Assembly (NCBI GenBank): GCA_028719205.1
Contig: JAQUKH010000016.1
Coordinates: forward strand, 1 to 54,511
DNA: 54,511 nucleotides
Source: a bacterium
GTDB taxonomy: Bacteria; JACRDZ01; JAQUKH01
Reading direction: 5' to 3'
Position 1 is the stretch's first letter. Every line of letters begins with the position of its first letter. The notes under the pieces are model-generated. The model did no database searches. It was not told the DNA's origin and saw nothing but the letters and a program-made list of their open reading frames with translations. This document shows positions 24,800 through 33,657 of this stretch, piece by piece. A program made the translations under genes and the position numbers.

Positions 24800-27700
24800 T
24801 TTGCAAGCCTCACTCTTGCCAATTCCATAATCTTAGCTGTCAAAATTTCAATTTCTTCAAATTGATAACCTTTTTCCCTTAAAATTCCTTTTATCTGTTT
24901 TCGCATTTCACGCTGTACATCATCTTTATGAATCCAATCTATAACTGCTAATTTTTTCAGCGATTCAAATATAAAATGCGTCAATTCCTTATTATTATCC
25001 TTTTTATAATTATATTCTGAAGCATCTTCTTGAAAATTGTCTTCATTTGAGTCTTCGTCAGATTTTGTTGCAGGAATATTGCTCACAATAGCCCTGTTAT
25101 TTTCTTTAAGAATTTTATATAAAGCATATTCCGCTTCAGAAAAACCGAGAGAGCCTGCAATTTTTCCAACATTCTGAATTTCACTTACCAAGAACTGTAA
25201 ATGTTTTAATTCTTCAATTGCGTTTAACCGTTCCTGTTTTCTTTCATCAATAATCTGCTCAAGGCGTTCTTTAATTGACTGATAAAAAACCGGATTTTCT
25301 TCTGAATGTATATGTATTTCATAACGAATGGCATGTTCTATCTCGCTTGCCTTTGCTTCAGGTGTTGTCAATGCTTCAACTACCTCGTCAAATTTTTTAG
25401 AGAAAATTGACACCGGTTCCAATAGCTTCTGAATTCCATTTGTTTTTATATGATCTTCAATAAGCTCGCGCACTTTTGCACCGCAGCTTGATAAATCTAA
25501 AGTTGAATCTCTAAAACGGTTCTTCGCGGCATTTCTTACTTTGCCGAGCCATTTTAAATCCGCGCTATATCGTAAAGCTGACGGATCAGGCAAAACCATG
25601 TCCATACTTTGTGAAAAACGCCTGAAGGCAACATCAAAATCGTATCTTATGTCTTCCGGCTCTAATATTTTTATACACGCCTCGAGGTCGGATTTATCCA
25701 CCCTGTCAAAGAACCGCATAGCCGATCGATGCCTCGCTTCAAGACGAGGAAGCTCATCAGTCTTAAGATTAAGCGCACCAATTATATCCGCGGGCTGAAA
25801 CACCGCGAGCGCTTCCTGTAATTCCCTGGATATTCCCCAATAATCAACCACAAGGCCATAATCTTTTTTGTCCGCTGTCCTGTTAACACGGGCAATAGCC
25901 TGTAAAAGCGTATGGTCTTTTAACGGCCTATCGATATACATAACTTGTTCAACAGGCGCATCAAATCCGGTTAAAAGCTTATCGCAAACAACAATAATGG
26001 CTAATTTTTCTGCCGAATCTTCTTTAAAACTTCTAATAATTTCTTTTTCCTCTGCCTGTGTCTTATGGTGTTTTTTAAGACGCATCGGATCGTTATTACT
26101 ACCTGATATTAAAATCGCTGATGGCGGCGCGTTTAATTTATCAAGTATTTCTTTATAAATAATTGCCGCCTCCCGGCTCGAAGTAACAATCTGGGCTTTA
26201 AACCCGTTTGGCATAATGAATTTCTCATAATGTTCAATGATATCAAGACATATTGTTTCTATTCTTGTAGAAGCAAGCCCGATAATTTCTTCTGTTATAT
26301 ATTTTTTCTTAATTTCCTCACGTTCATTTTCGCTATAATCTTGAAAATACCTGTCAAAAATAACATCCAGATTCTCGCCCTGCACATGAACATCTGGAAG
26401 CCTGCCTTCATAAAATATTGGAACAGTTGCTTCATCCTGAACAGCCTGTTCAATGGTATAAGTGTGGATATATGGGCCAAACGTCTGGATAGTACTGCGG
26501 TCGTTTTTATCTATTGGTGTTCCGGTAAATCCTAAAAAACACGCGTTCGGCAATACTTGCCTCATATTAGCCGCCAAATTTTTATATTGTGTCCTGTGCG
26601 CCTCATCAACCAGAACAAAAACATTTTCATCCTGAAGGGGTAAATCCCCGTGCCCGCCCTGATCTTCAGTTAATTCCTTGAATTTCTGGATTGTGGTCAT
26701 TATAGCCTGGCCATTGCCTGCCCGAATTAATTCTCTAAGGTGTCTTACACCCTCCGCCTGAACAGGATTAGGAAAACCGCAACGTTGAAAAGTTCCGACG
26801 ATCTGGTTGTCAAGATCAATCCTATCGGTAACTATAATTAACATTGGATTTTCGAGTTCTTTACAGCGTTTTAATTTTACAGCAAGCCATAACATCGACA
26901 GCGACTTGCCTGAACCCTGTGTATGCCAGATAACACCTCCGCGTTCTTTTTTATTTTCAGCCTTAATAATCCGTTCCATAGCATTATTTACCGCTATGAA
27001 TTGTTGATATCTGGATATCTTTTTTTGAGTCCGCCCGTTTTCAACTTCAAAAACGATAAAATTACGGATAATATCTAAAATATTTTTCTTTTCAAATAAT
27101 CCATAAATAAGAATATCCTGTGAAAGAGGAGGTTTACCAAAAATACGGGAGGTATATTCTTTATTTAACACATCTAGGCTGATCGGATAAGGCTCCTTCC
27201 ATTCTGAAAAATGCCTGTAAGGCGCGCATATTGTAGCAAATTTTGCTTTCTGTCCGCAGGCCGCGATAAGAATCTGAACAGTTTCAAATAATCCAGGCAC
27301 GCCCCTGTTTTTGAATTCGTCTTTTAATTCTTGATATCTGGAGAGCTGTTCAATTGCTTTATTTATAGGTTCGTGAATTGTGGGGCTTTTACATTCAATA
27401 ACCGCCAAAGGTATCCCATTAATAAAAACCACTACATCGCAAATAATATTTTCTTTCGGCCCTGAAACTTTAAACTGCCGAGTTACAATAAATTCATTTT
27501 CCTCAGGATGTTCAAAATCTATAAAATAAACATTATGACTTTTTTTACCTTTCCCATCAATGTCCTGTTCAAGCGATAATCCATGCACCAGAGAAATATA
27601 AATCTTCTCGTTTGCTTCGATCAAACTGGACGCGGAAACATTAGTTATAGCCCTGACCGCCTTTTTAAGATTTTCATCAGAAAGCCAAGGATTAAGCTCT

Positions 27701-27858
27701 TCGAGCTTTTTTTCTAAGCGATGAACCAAAACAGTATCTCTCAAACTCTCCCGTTCCGCATCCAATTTCTCTGACACCACAAACGTATATCCGAGCTTTT
27801 CCAAAAATTCAACCGCCGGATTTTCAGATAAATTTATTTCATTCCAGTCTTGTGTCAT
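24796..27858 (-). CDS. hsdR: Type I restriction endonuclease, R subunit
   Basis: HsdR is the ATP-dependent translocase and nuclease of the type I complex. The N-terminal nuclease core ends in GIPLAVIECKSP (the ExK part of the D-ExK site). The motor has Walker A HTQGSGKSLSM, DEAH box VLVDEAHRTQY, motif III FLGFTGTP, and a VVCDKLLTGFDAPVEQVMYID / ARVNR helicase II region. A helical C-terminal domain for binding HsdM follows. Length 1020 aa is complete, with no frameshift seen. AAGGAT precedes the ATG. Confidence 0.95.
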   Translation of the reverse strand: MTQDWNEINLSENPAVEFLEKLGYTFVVSEKLDAERESLRDTVLVHRLEKKLEELNPWLSDENLKKAVRAITNVSASSLIEANEKIYISLVHGLSLEQDIDGKGKKSHNVYFIDFEHPEENEFIVTRQFKVSGPKENIICDVVVFINGIPLAVIECKSPTIHEPINKAIEQLSRYQELKDEFKNRGVPGLFETVQILIAACGQKAKFATICAPYRHFSEWKEPYPISLDVLNKEYTSRIFGKPPLSQDILIYGLFEKKNILDIIRNFIVFEVENGRTQKKISRYQQFIAVNNAMERIIKAENKKERGGVIWHTQGSGKSLSMLWLAVKLKRCKELENPMLIIVTDRIDLDNQIVGTFQRCGFPNPVQAEGVRHLRELIRAGNGQAIMTTIQKFKELTEDQGGHGDLPLQDENVFVLVDEAHRTQYKNLAANMRQVLPNACFLGFTGTPIDKNDRSTIQTFGPYIHTYTIEQAVQDEATVPIFYEGRLPDVHVQGENLDVIFDRYFQDYSENEREEIKKKYITEEIIGLASTRIETICLDIIEHYEKFIMPNGFKAQIVTSSREAAIIYKEILDKLNAPPSAILISGSNNDPMRLKKHHKTQAEEKEIIRSFKEDSAEKLAIIVVCDKLLTGFDAPVEQVMYIDRPLKDHTLLQAIARVNRTADKKDYGLVVDYWGISRELQEALAVFQPADIIGALNLKTDELPRLEARHRSAMRFFDRVDKSDLEACIKILEPEDIRYDFDVAFRRFSQSMDMVLPDPSALRYSADLKWLGKVRNAAKNRFRDSTLDLSSCGAKVRELIEDHIKTNGIQKLLEPVSIFSKKFDEVVEALTTPEAKASEIEHAIRYEIHIHSEENPVFYQSIKERLEQIIDERKQERLNAIEELKHLQFLVSEIQNVGKIAGSLGFSEAEYALYKILKENNRAIVSNIPATKSDEDSNEDNFQEDASEYNYKKDNNKELTHFIFESLKKLAVIDWIHKDDVQREMRKQIKGILREKGYQFEEIEILTAKIMELARVRLAK

Positions 27859-27868
27859 TTTAATCCTT

Positions 27869-27958
27869 TTATTGTTTTTTCATCATCTCAAATAATTTCT
27901 TGCATATGCTGTATAAGTTTTTCAAATCACCTTTACTTAATTCTTTTGCAAAAATCAT
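27869..27958 (-). CDS. Possible 29-residue ORF between the NDT-like gene and hsdR
   Basis: An ATG at 27958 opens a 29-codon frame (MIFAKELSKGDLKNLYSICK, then KLFEMMKKQ) that overlaps the end of the preceding gene in another frame. The sequence is an amphipathic, charged helix like the C-terminal helix of small winged-helix regulators. No ribosome binding site is visible. It may be a remnant of a longer gene or chance. Confidence 0.25.
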   Translation of the reverse strand: MIFAKELSKGDLKNLYSICKKLFEMMKKQ

Positions 27959-28790
27959 ATTTTAATTCAGGCCATTTATTTTTTATAAAGAGCCAACCTA
28001 ATTTTGTTACATGTGTTGCCCAAAAATATGATCCATCTTTTTCAGTAAAATGAGTCCAAGTCATTCTTTTTTCCAACAATTCTTTTAGTGCTAGTTGGAA
28101 CAAATTCGCAGAGGCTTCCCCATATTCCTTCTTAAAAAATTCTGGCATTCTATATGGATAAAACAGGCCTGGAGCGCCTCCAGCTCCTTCTTCTGTTTGA
28201 TACCATGACGCATACTCATATAAAGTTCTTATGGCATCTGTAGTTAGACTTTCAGACAATTGTGTAACGTAAGCACTACGTTCTCGTTCAAAATTTTCAC
28301 CAGCTGACAAAAATGCTTTTACAATCCCATCAACATTTCCATTGGGACAATTATATTCAATAACATTATTAGTTTTAATATCAAAATGTAGTTGGTCTAA
28401 CGGATCTTGAGTCACAAGAATTATTTGATCGTTTGACTTGAAAGCCATTGCTATCCCAGTTTCTAACATCACTCCTGCATTTCCACCTGTTAAATCAGCA
28501 AAGAAAAAATGAGAGGCTAGAATTTTTTTGACTATTTCATCAGTAATTACATTTGCTGTTCCAGAAAAATGTAAAGCAGTTTCTGGTTTTAAAAATTCTT
28601 TAAGCCGTGCCCCTTTCTCTATATTTGCCTGGTCAACAGCCTTAAAAATTACCTCGTTAAATATTTTTTCTACAGAATAATTAAATCTTTCCCTAAATGG
28701 CATAGCTACAAAGGTCGTATAACTATCTGAAGAAAACATTTCGGCTAATGAACTATCGCGGAAATTTTTATAAATAATTTCAGGATTCAT
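27933..28790 (-). CDS. Nucleoside 2-deoxyribosyltransferase-like domain protein in the R-M operon
   Basis: Residues about 22-150 carry the hallmarks of the nucleoside deoxyribosyltransferase/TIR-like superfamily: TTFVAMPFRERFNYSVEKIF, then a strand ending FFFADLTGGN, then VMLETGIAMAF. Asp99 and Glu110 sit where the family's base-binding Asp and nucleophilic Glu are found. The C-terminal 110 residues look like a winged-helix or helical module (THVTKLGWLFIKNKWPEL). It could cleave a nucleoside or NAD-type N-glycosidic bond as a defence effector, or be a sensor of modified nucleotides; this is inference. It lies between the DUF2188 gene and hsdR. Confidence 0.65.
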   Translation of the reverse strand: MNPEIIYKNFRDSSLAEMFSSDSYTTFVAMPFRERFNYSVEKIFNEVIFKAVDQANIEKGARLKEFLKPETALHFSGTANVITDEIVKKILASHFFFADLTGGNAGVMLETGIAMAFKSNDQIILVTQDPLDQLHFDIKTNNVIEYNCPNGNVDGIVKAFLSAGENFERERSAYVTQLSESLTTDAIRTLYEYASWYQTEEGAGGAPGLFYPYRMPEFFKKEYGEASANLFQLALKELLEKRMTWTHFTEKDGSYFWATHVTKLGWLFIKNKWPELKYDFCKRIK

Positions 28791-28831
28791 TATTTTCTTC
28801 TTTTCCTTTCATATTTGCACCCTCTTGCATA

Positions 28832-29059
28832 TTATCCTTTTGGCGGATGAGGATCGTTCCCATGGCTATCCGATTGTGAAATTTTTCCATCGCTATTATG
28901 AATTACAAATTCTGTTTTCTGATTTTGGCTAACTTCCCTGCCTTGTTTTACTGCTTCTGCTTTGGTATCGAAATGTCCCGAGGCTCTATCTGCCCCTCCT
29001 TTTTTAACATCCCAACCACCATTTGGATTATGAACTACATGATGACTTTTTCTTGACAT
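28832..29059 (-). CDS. DUF2188 family small protein
   Basis: This 75-aa protein matches the DUF2188 pattern: HHVVHNPNGGWDVKKGGADR, then ASGHFDTKAEAV, then EFVIHNSDGKISQSDSHGND and a PHPPKG ending. The ATG at 29059 has a near-perfect AAGGAGGTGA. The biochemical role of the family is unknown. It sits in a three-gene insert between hsdS and hsdR with a trypsin-like protease and a nucleotide-hydrolase-like protein. Confidence 0.85.
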   Translation of the reverse strand: MSRKSHHVVHNPNGGWDVKKGGADRASGHFDTKAEAVKQGREVSQNQKTEFVIHNSDGKISQSDSHGNDPHPPKG

Positions 29060-29133
29060 TTGATTTCACCTCCTTGTTCCTAAGTATTTTTTATAGAATT
29101 AAATCCACTATTATTTTGCATTATATTTTTTAA

Positions 29134-29805
29134 TTATGATTTTGCTAATTCCGCTATCGCTTTTATATGTTCCCATGATATTGCCATAAAAATATTTGCA
29201 TCCCCTGCATCCTTAGAAGGACTATCAGACAATACACCAATAACTTTCGTGGGATCATTTTTTAAAACTATTGGTGAACCACTAAACCCTCCGGTTACCG
29301 CTCCTGTAATTTGAATCTTTTTTACAAACCCTGTTTGGCGAAGCTGTGCACCAACAACACCTTCAGAAAAAGTAGGCATATGTGCTGAATCAAGCAGTTG
29401 TAATCCCAAAGGGAATCCAGCATATTGAACTGATTCCCCTACTTCTGGATATCGTCCAGCTAATTCTAAACCATTTAAATATTCTTTTTCTAACATTTCT
29501 TTCGGAGTATCAGAAGACAAACGTAATATAGCTAAATCATGAGAAAAATCTAAAGATTCTACATGTGCCCGCTTGTAATTACCCTTATTACCAACAACTA
29601 GCAAACCAGCTATTTCTAAAGGTGCGCCAACAAGATCCTTAACTACATGAGCACAAGTAATTAATATATTGTATCCTTTCAACCAAAACGCCGTACCAAT
29701 AACATTTAAGGAATCGGCAAACACCTTACCTGAATTAGGTTGGAACTTTGGACGAAATATACCAAGCGCTCTTACCCCACTATACACAATAGGTTCATTA
29801 CTCAT
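29134..29805 (-). CDS. Cytosolic trypsin-like serine protease in the R-M operon
   Basis: This 223-aa chymotrypsin-fold protease has an intact triad: His53 in ILITCAHVV, Asp90 in FSHDLAILRL, and Ser175 in GGFSGSPIV (GxSGxP). There is no signal peptide or PDZ domain, so it should act in the cytoplasm. Proteases of this kind occur as effectors in several prokaryotic defence systems. AGGAGGT precedes the ATG, and the gene begins 12 bases after hsdS. Whether it cuts a restriction subunit or another protein cannot be told here. Confidence 0.8.
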   Translation of the reverse strand: MSNEPIVYSGVRALGIFRPKFQPNSGKVFADSLNVIGTAFWLKGYNILITCAHVVKDLVGAPLEIAGLLVVGNKGNYKRAHVESLDFSHDLAILRLSSDTPKEMLEKEYLNGLELAGRYPEVGESVQYAGFPLGLQLLDSAHMPTFSEGVVGAQLRQTGFVKKIQITGAVTGGFSGSPIVLKNDPTKVIGVLSDSPSKDAGDANIFMAISWEHIKAIAELAKS

Positions 29806-29816
29806 AAATATACCTC

Positions 29817-31055
29817 CTATTTTTTCGTCCTTACCTTTCCCGTCAAAAGCACCTGCATAAGGGCGTATTTAAGGTTGTTTAAATTTTTTATTTCTTTCAA
29901 CATTTTGTTAATATAATTATCTAAACCTTCTAAAGATTTTATTATTTTTACTTGTTCTTCAATTGTAGGTATAGGCATTTTTGAAATAGTGAAAAAATCA
30001 GATTGTACTCTTTGCTGTCCAGCCGTACCAGTAAAATAGTTTTTTGCAATATTTCTAAATGATTTTTGAGCAATATAATAAAATAAAAATTCTGGAATTA
30101 AAACATTATTTTTTACCCTTAAAACGTGAAATTCTGTTGAGCCAAATCCAATACCATTTTTCAATCCACAAGCAACCACAGATTTGCCATTTTCCATACA
30201 AGGTGTAATCTTTGCGAATAGAACATCTCCATTTTTAAAATATGTATAACCTGTTTCAACATCTAAAATATTTCTTTCATATTGACAAATAATACCCTTC
30301 CCTTCCTCTTGCACTGATTTCATAGGTATAAAAGAAACTTTTATATCTTTGTTAAAATGAGAAATTTCTTTTTTTGAAGGATTAACTACACAAACTTCAG
30401 ATATTTTTTTAAGCTCCCATCCATTCGGGGTCACCCCAATTTCCGTTTTTTTAAATTTCCTATACCTTCCTGGAATGCCGCGCGTAAACAGCTCCTGCAC
30501 CAACCCGTTTTTAAAAATTTGGGTTTGCTCAATTATGGCTTGAGTTTTATCGATAACTGCGTCGATAGAAGATAAAATACCATAGATTTTATGTTGTTCA
30601 GATACTGGAGGAAGCAAAAAAGGAAATCCTGCGAGTGAAGAATAATTTAGAGAATCTCGGACTGTTCCCTGCGTACCGGCTTTAACAAGATTTCTAAAAC
30701 AAGGACTGGATATCCAATAATCTAAATATTTTGCATCGAGCCCTTCTTTTGCTTCAAAAACCACATACATTGGGCTTAAAAGCCCTTTATCGTATTCCTT
30801 AAGACAAGCAATTGAGCCAACATTGACCCTTGAAGGATTATAGGCAAATTGGCCTTTCCGAATAACTTTATAATTACTCAGGTCTTTACTGAATACTTTT
30901 TTACTAAAATAATCTTCTGATATAACAAATCCTGTTTTATTCGTAACACTTAAAACCGGTGTGTTATTATTATTTTTATTTCTCTCACTAACCTCTGTTA
31001 ATAACTTCCCAAGTTTAATTGGATTCCATCCATCCGGCACTTTTTTATTTTTCAT
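29817..31055 (-). CDS. hsdS: Type I restriction specificity subunit, two target-recognition domains
   Basis: HsdS sets the bipartite DNA target of the HsdM/HsdR complex. The 412 residues form two repeats, each with a target-recognition domain followed by a conserved helix. The first half ends LPPVSEQHKIYGILSSIDAV and the second IPTIEEQVKIIKSLEGLD. Both halves are intact and of normal length. The start at 31055 overlaps the small zinc-ribbon gene by 11 bases. Confidence 0.93.
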   Translation of the reverse strand: MKNKKVPDGWNPIKLGKLLTEVSERNKNNNNTPVLSVTNKTGFVISEDYFSKKVFSKDLSNYKVIRKGQFAYNPSRVNVGSIACLKEYDKGLLSPMYVVFEAKEGLDAKYLDYWISSPCFRNLVKAGTQGTVRDSLNYSSLAGFPFLLPPVSEQHKIYGILSSIDAVIDKTQAIIEQTQIFKNGLVQELFTRGIPGRYRKFKKTEIGVTPNGWELKKISEVCVVNPSKKEISHFNKDIKVSFIPMKSVQEEGKGIICQYERNILDVETGYTYFKNGDVLFAKITPCMENGKSVVACGLKNGIGFGSTEFHVLRVKNNVLIPEFLFYYIAQKSFRNIAKNYFTGTAGQQRVQSDFFTISKMPIPTIEEQVKIIKSLEGLDNYINKMLKEIKNLNNLKYALMQVLLTGKVRTKK

Positions 31056-31236
31056 TCACGAGTCCTTTATCAGAGGGCATAGCACGCTGTACCCCTGCAT
31101 TCGCATCAATCTTTTCTTCTGTTTTTACAAATTTTCCGCATCCGGCACAATGATAAATTAGTAATATCTTTTTTATCGCCTGCATTTTTCTCATGTGCGA
31201 TTCAGTGTATTTTTTACAATACGGGCACCAATCCAT
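31045..31236 (-). CDS. Small zinc-ribbon protein between dinD and hsdS
   Basis: This 63-aa protein has two CxxC pairs, WCPYCKKYTES near the start and HCAGCGKFVKT about 25 residues later, forming a classical zinc ribbon. The basic middle (HMRKMQAIKKILLIY) could bind DNA or RNA. The start lies 3 bases after dinD, and the stop overlaps hsdS, so it is part of the operon. No named family is recognised. Confidence 0.65.
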   Translation of the reverse strand: MDWCPYCKKYTESHMRKMQAIKKILLIYHCAGCGKFVKTEEKIDANAGVQRAMPSDKGLVNEK

Positions 31237-31239
31237 TTT

Positions 31240-32073
31240 TTATTTCCTTACATTTTTTATTAATTTTTTATCTTCTGATTTTATCTGCCGTTCCAGTTTT
31301 TTAATATCGTCTTCGGGTGGTAATTCTTCTGGTTTTATGCCACTTTTCCCTAGTAATTCCCGCACATCTCTATTATTTTTTACATGTTCAGAAGTTATTA
31401 TATGCTCCCCTCGCAAATCGTTCTTTTTAGTATTAAATCCTGTTATTTCCGCGGCCAAATCTTTCGCCTTTATGGTTATGGTTGGTAAAAAATCTGCAAG
31501 AGGCCTTTTCCCTGGCAATTCAAGTTTCCGTTTCATTTCCATAGTTGTATAACCACCAAATAATGCTTGGTCTCCCTTGCTTCGCAAACGGGCAAATCCC
31601 TCCCCATCAATTCCGCGTTCATAAACTACCCCGGAAAGTTGAGCCTCTGTATCTGCAAGTTTTTCACGCGCGCTAATTCGTTCTACTAAAGCAATTCGTT
31701 TTTCTATCAATTCCTGTTTACGAGTCTGTATCGCAAAATAACTTTGCGCAAAAGCAATTTGTTCCTTGCGAGGGTCACCATTCTGAGCGATTAGATAACA
31801 GGCATAACGAGTAAGCATAATATCGTCGACTTCCCTTTTGGCACCCTTACCTAAATCTATCATTTTGTTGACGTCAACAAAATGATCCGCAATATTTTGC
31901 CCAGAATTTGAACAAGCAATTTTTGCTTTGTCTATAACAAGCAAGAAATTGCGCCACTCCATATAATCAAGTAATTTTTGCAAATCACGTGCCATCCAGT
32001 ATTCAATTCCATCCTGGATAAAAACTGAATCTTCAAATGTTTTATTAAGTTTTACAATCAATTCTTTTTGCAT
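31240..32073 (-). CDS. dinD: DinD-like DNA-damage-inducible protein
   Basis: The 277-aa product has the DinD pattern: an N-terminal antirepressor-like region ([20 protein letters not shown]), the block [20 protein letters not shown], then [15 protein letters not shown], and the C-terminal [19 protein letters not shown]. In E. coli DinD is SOS-induced and inhibits RecA filament activity. DinD genes are often lodged in type I R-M loci, where they may respond to damage by the restriction enzyme. The coding sequence contains a 28-bp palindrome (31859-31886) shared with its own upstream region. AGGAGG lies before the ATG. Confidence 0.9.
   Translation of the reverse strand: MQKELIVKLNKTFEDSVFIQDGIEYWMARDLQKLLDYMEWRNFLLVIDKAKIACSNSGQNIADHFVDVNKMIDLGKGAKREVDDIMLTRYACYLIAQNGDPRKEQIAFAQSYFAIQTRKQELIEKRIALVERISAREKLADTEAQLSGVVYERGIDGEGFARLRSKGDQALFGGYTTMEMKRKLELPGKRPLADFLPTITIKAKDLAAEITGFNTKKNDLRGEHIITSEHVKNNRDVRELLGKSGIKPEELPPEDDIKKLERQIKSEDKKLIKNVRK
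31859..31886. repeat. 28-bp perfect palindrome inside dinD
   Basis: The core TTGTTGACGTCAACAA is flanked by ATCATT and AATGAT, giving a perfect 28-bp palindrome. In dinD it encodes part of the conserved block [10 protein letters not shown]. The same core plus outer bases recurs at 32103-32144, upstream of dinD. Confidence 0.8.
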
Positions 32074-32102
32074 AGATCCTCCTGTTCATCTTCATTATAC
32101 AA

Positions 32103-32144
32103 AATAACTATCATATTGTTGACGTCAACAAAATGATAGTTATT
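32103..32144. promoter_or_regulatory. 42-bp near-perfect palindrome at the hsdM-dinD junction
   Basis: AATAACTATCAT and ATGATAGTTATT arms surround the core TTGTTGACGTCAACAA, with a single mismatched pair over 42 bp. It overlaps the hsdM stop (32142-32140) and precedes a TATAAT (complement 32094-32099) and the dinD ribosome binding site. It is a strong candidate operator for dinD, or an AT-rich hairpin that attenuates read-through from hsdM. Confidence 0.7.
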
Positions 32145-33657
32145 CATAACCCAATTCTTTCAAACACTCATTCATTTTTTTCTCTGCCTTATCCCGCTCT
32201 TTCTCAAGCTCCCTTAGCTTTTTAAGCGCATCTTTTACATCAATTTTTTCTTCAGGTTCAGATATATCAACATAACGGCTGATATTAAGGTTATGGTCAT
32301 TTTCCCTGATTTCATCAAGGGAAACGACACGGGAAAATTTATCAACATCTTTATATTCGTTGAAGACTTTCACTATTTTTTCTATATCTTCATCACGCAG
32401 CCTGTTTTGTTTTTTGCCTGCTTCGTAATATTCTGAGGCATTGATAAATAAAACTTTATTTTTACGCTCTTTTGGTTTATTGCGGTTTAATATTAAAATT
32501 GCCGCTGGAATACCTGTACCATAAAAAAGATTTGGCACCAGCCCAATAATTGCCTCAAAAAAATCTTCTTCTAACAAAGCCTTTCTTATCCGACCTTCCG
32601 ACGCGCCCCTGAAAAGCACACCATGAGGCATTACAACTCCAACCATACCGTTATTATTTACTGTCGCAATCATGTGCTGAACAAACGCGTAATCACCTTT
32701 TGTTTTAGGTGGGATACCATAGCGGAACCTGCCAAAACCATCATTCTCGGCTGCTTCAGTACCCCATCCATCAAGACTAAAAGGCGGATTGGCTATAACT
32801 CTGTCAAAAAGCACTAATTCCCCGTCTTTTACAAATTTCGGATCACGGATTACGTCACCTTTTTGAATATCCGCATCAGGGAAATTATGCAAAAGCATAT
32901 TCATTTTGCATATGGACCACGTTCCAAGATTTTTTTCCTGGCCACATAAAGAAATATTTTTCGCGTTTCCTTTTTTTCTTTCAACATAATGCGCGCATTC
33001 AATCAACATACCACCAGAGCCGCAGGTTGGATCACATATACGCATACCCTCTTTTGGCTTTAGTATTTCAACAATAAGTTGAACAACTTTACGTGGAGAA
33101 AAAAACTCCCCACCTTTTTTGCCTGCATCATCTGCGAATTTTTCAATCAGGTATTCATAAGCCTGTCCAAGGATATCAGGATCTTCAAGATTTGAATTTT
33201 TTAGATCAATTTTAGAAAAATGGTTAATAAGACGGGATAAAACAGAATCACGATTTTTAGAATCTCCAAGTTTATTTGAGTTGAAATCTATATCCGCTAA
33301 AACTCCTTCCAATGTAGGATTTTGATCTTCCAATACTCCGCAGGCTTTATTAATCCCTTCCCCAATATTTTGAGAAATTTTTCTTATTTCAGTCCATCGG
33401 CTGCGTTTAGGAACAAAAAATTGATGTTCATCAGGGTCATCCTGTGCTATTTTTTGAGCTTCAGATTTTGACACACCCCTTTTCAATTCTCTTTTTTCAA
33501 TCTTTTCCGCCTCTTCATCAAAAACATCCGACAACCGTTTTAGAAAAAGAAAACCAAAAATATAATTTTTGTAATCCGATGAATCAATTGAACCGCGCAA
33601 AATATCTGCGGCCCCCCATAAATAATTATTCAACTCAGAGCTAGTCAGTTTCGCCAC
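32140..33657 (-). CDS. hsdM: Type I restriction-modification N6-adenine methyltransferase, M subunit
   Basis: HsdM methylates adenine in the HsdS-defined target. The N-terminal helical domain begins TSSELNNYLWGAADILRGSI. The SAM motif is DPTCGSGGMLIECAH, and the catalytic motif IV is NPPF (VIANPPFSLDGW). The C-terminus has a charged coil for contacts with HsdS. Length is 505 aa. It overlaps the half-HsdS gene by 17 bases and ends in the large palindrome. Confidence 0.95.
   Translation of the reverse strand: MAKLTSSELNNYLWGAADILRGSIDSSDYKNYIFGFLFLKRLSDVFDEEAEKIEKRELKRGVSKSEAQKIAQDDPDEHQFFVPKRSRWTEIRKISQNIGEGINKACGVLEDQNPTLEGVLADIDFNSNKLGDSKNRDSVLSRLINHFSKIDLKNSNLEDPDILGQAYEYLIEKFADDAGKKGGEFFSPRKVVQLIVEILKPKEGMRICDPTCGSGGMLIECAHYVERKKGNAKNISLCGQEKNLGTWSICKMNMLLHNFPDADIQKGDVIRDPKFVKDGELVLFDRVIANPPFSLDGWGTEAAENDGFGRFRYGIPPKTKGDYAFVQHMIATVNNNGMVGVVMPHGVLFRGASEGRIRKALLEEDFFEAIIGLVPNLFYGTGIPAAILILNRNKPKERKNKVLFINASEYYEAGKKQNRLRDEDIEKIVKVFNEYKDVDKFSRVVSLDEIRENDHNLNISRYVDISEPEEKIDVKDALKKLRELEKERDKAEKKMNECLKELGYE

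Noticed and set aside
27969-28790. TIR-domain NADase as a firm call for the NDT-like protein
   Set aside because: The Asp and Glu motif fits the wider deoxyribosyltransferase/TIR-like superfamily, and no feature decides the substrate, so the narrower name was not used.
32103-32144. Reading the large palindrome as a standard intrinsic terminator of hsdM
   Set aside because: The stem is AT-rich, lacks a clean T-tract, and the operon continues; an operator role is favoured, although attenuation remains possible.
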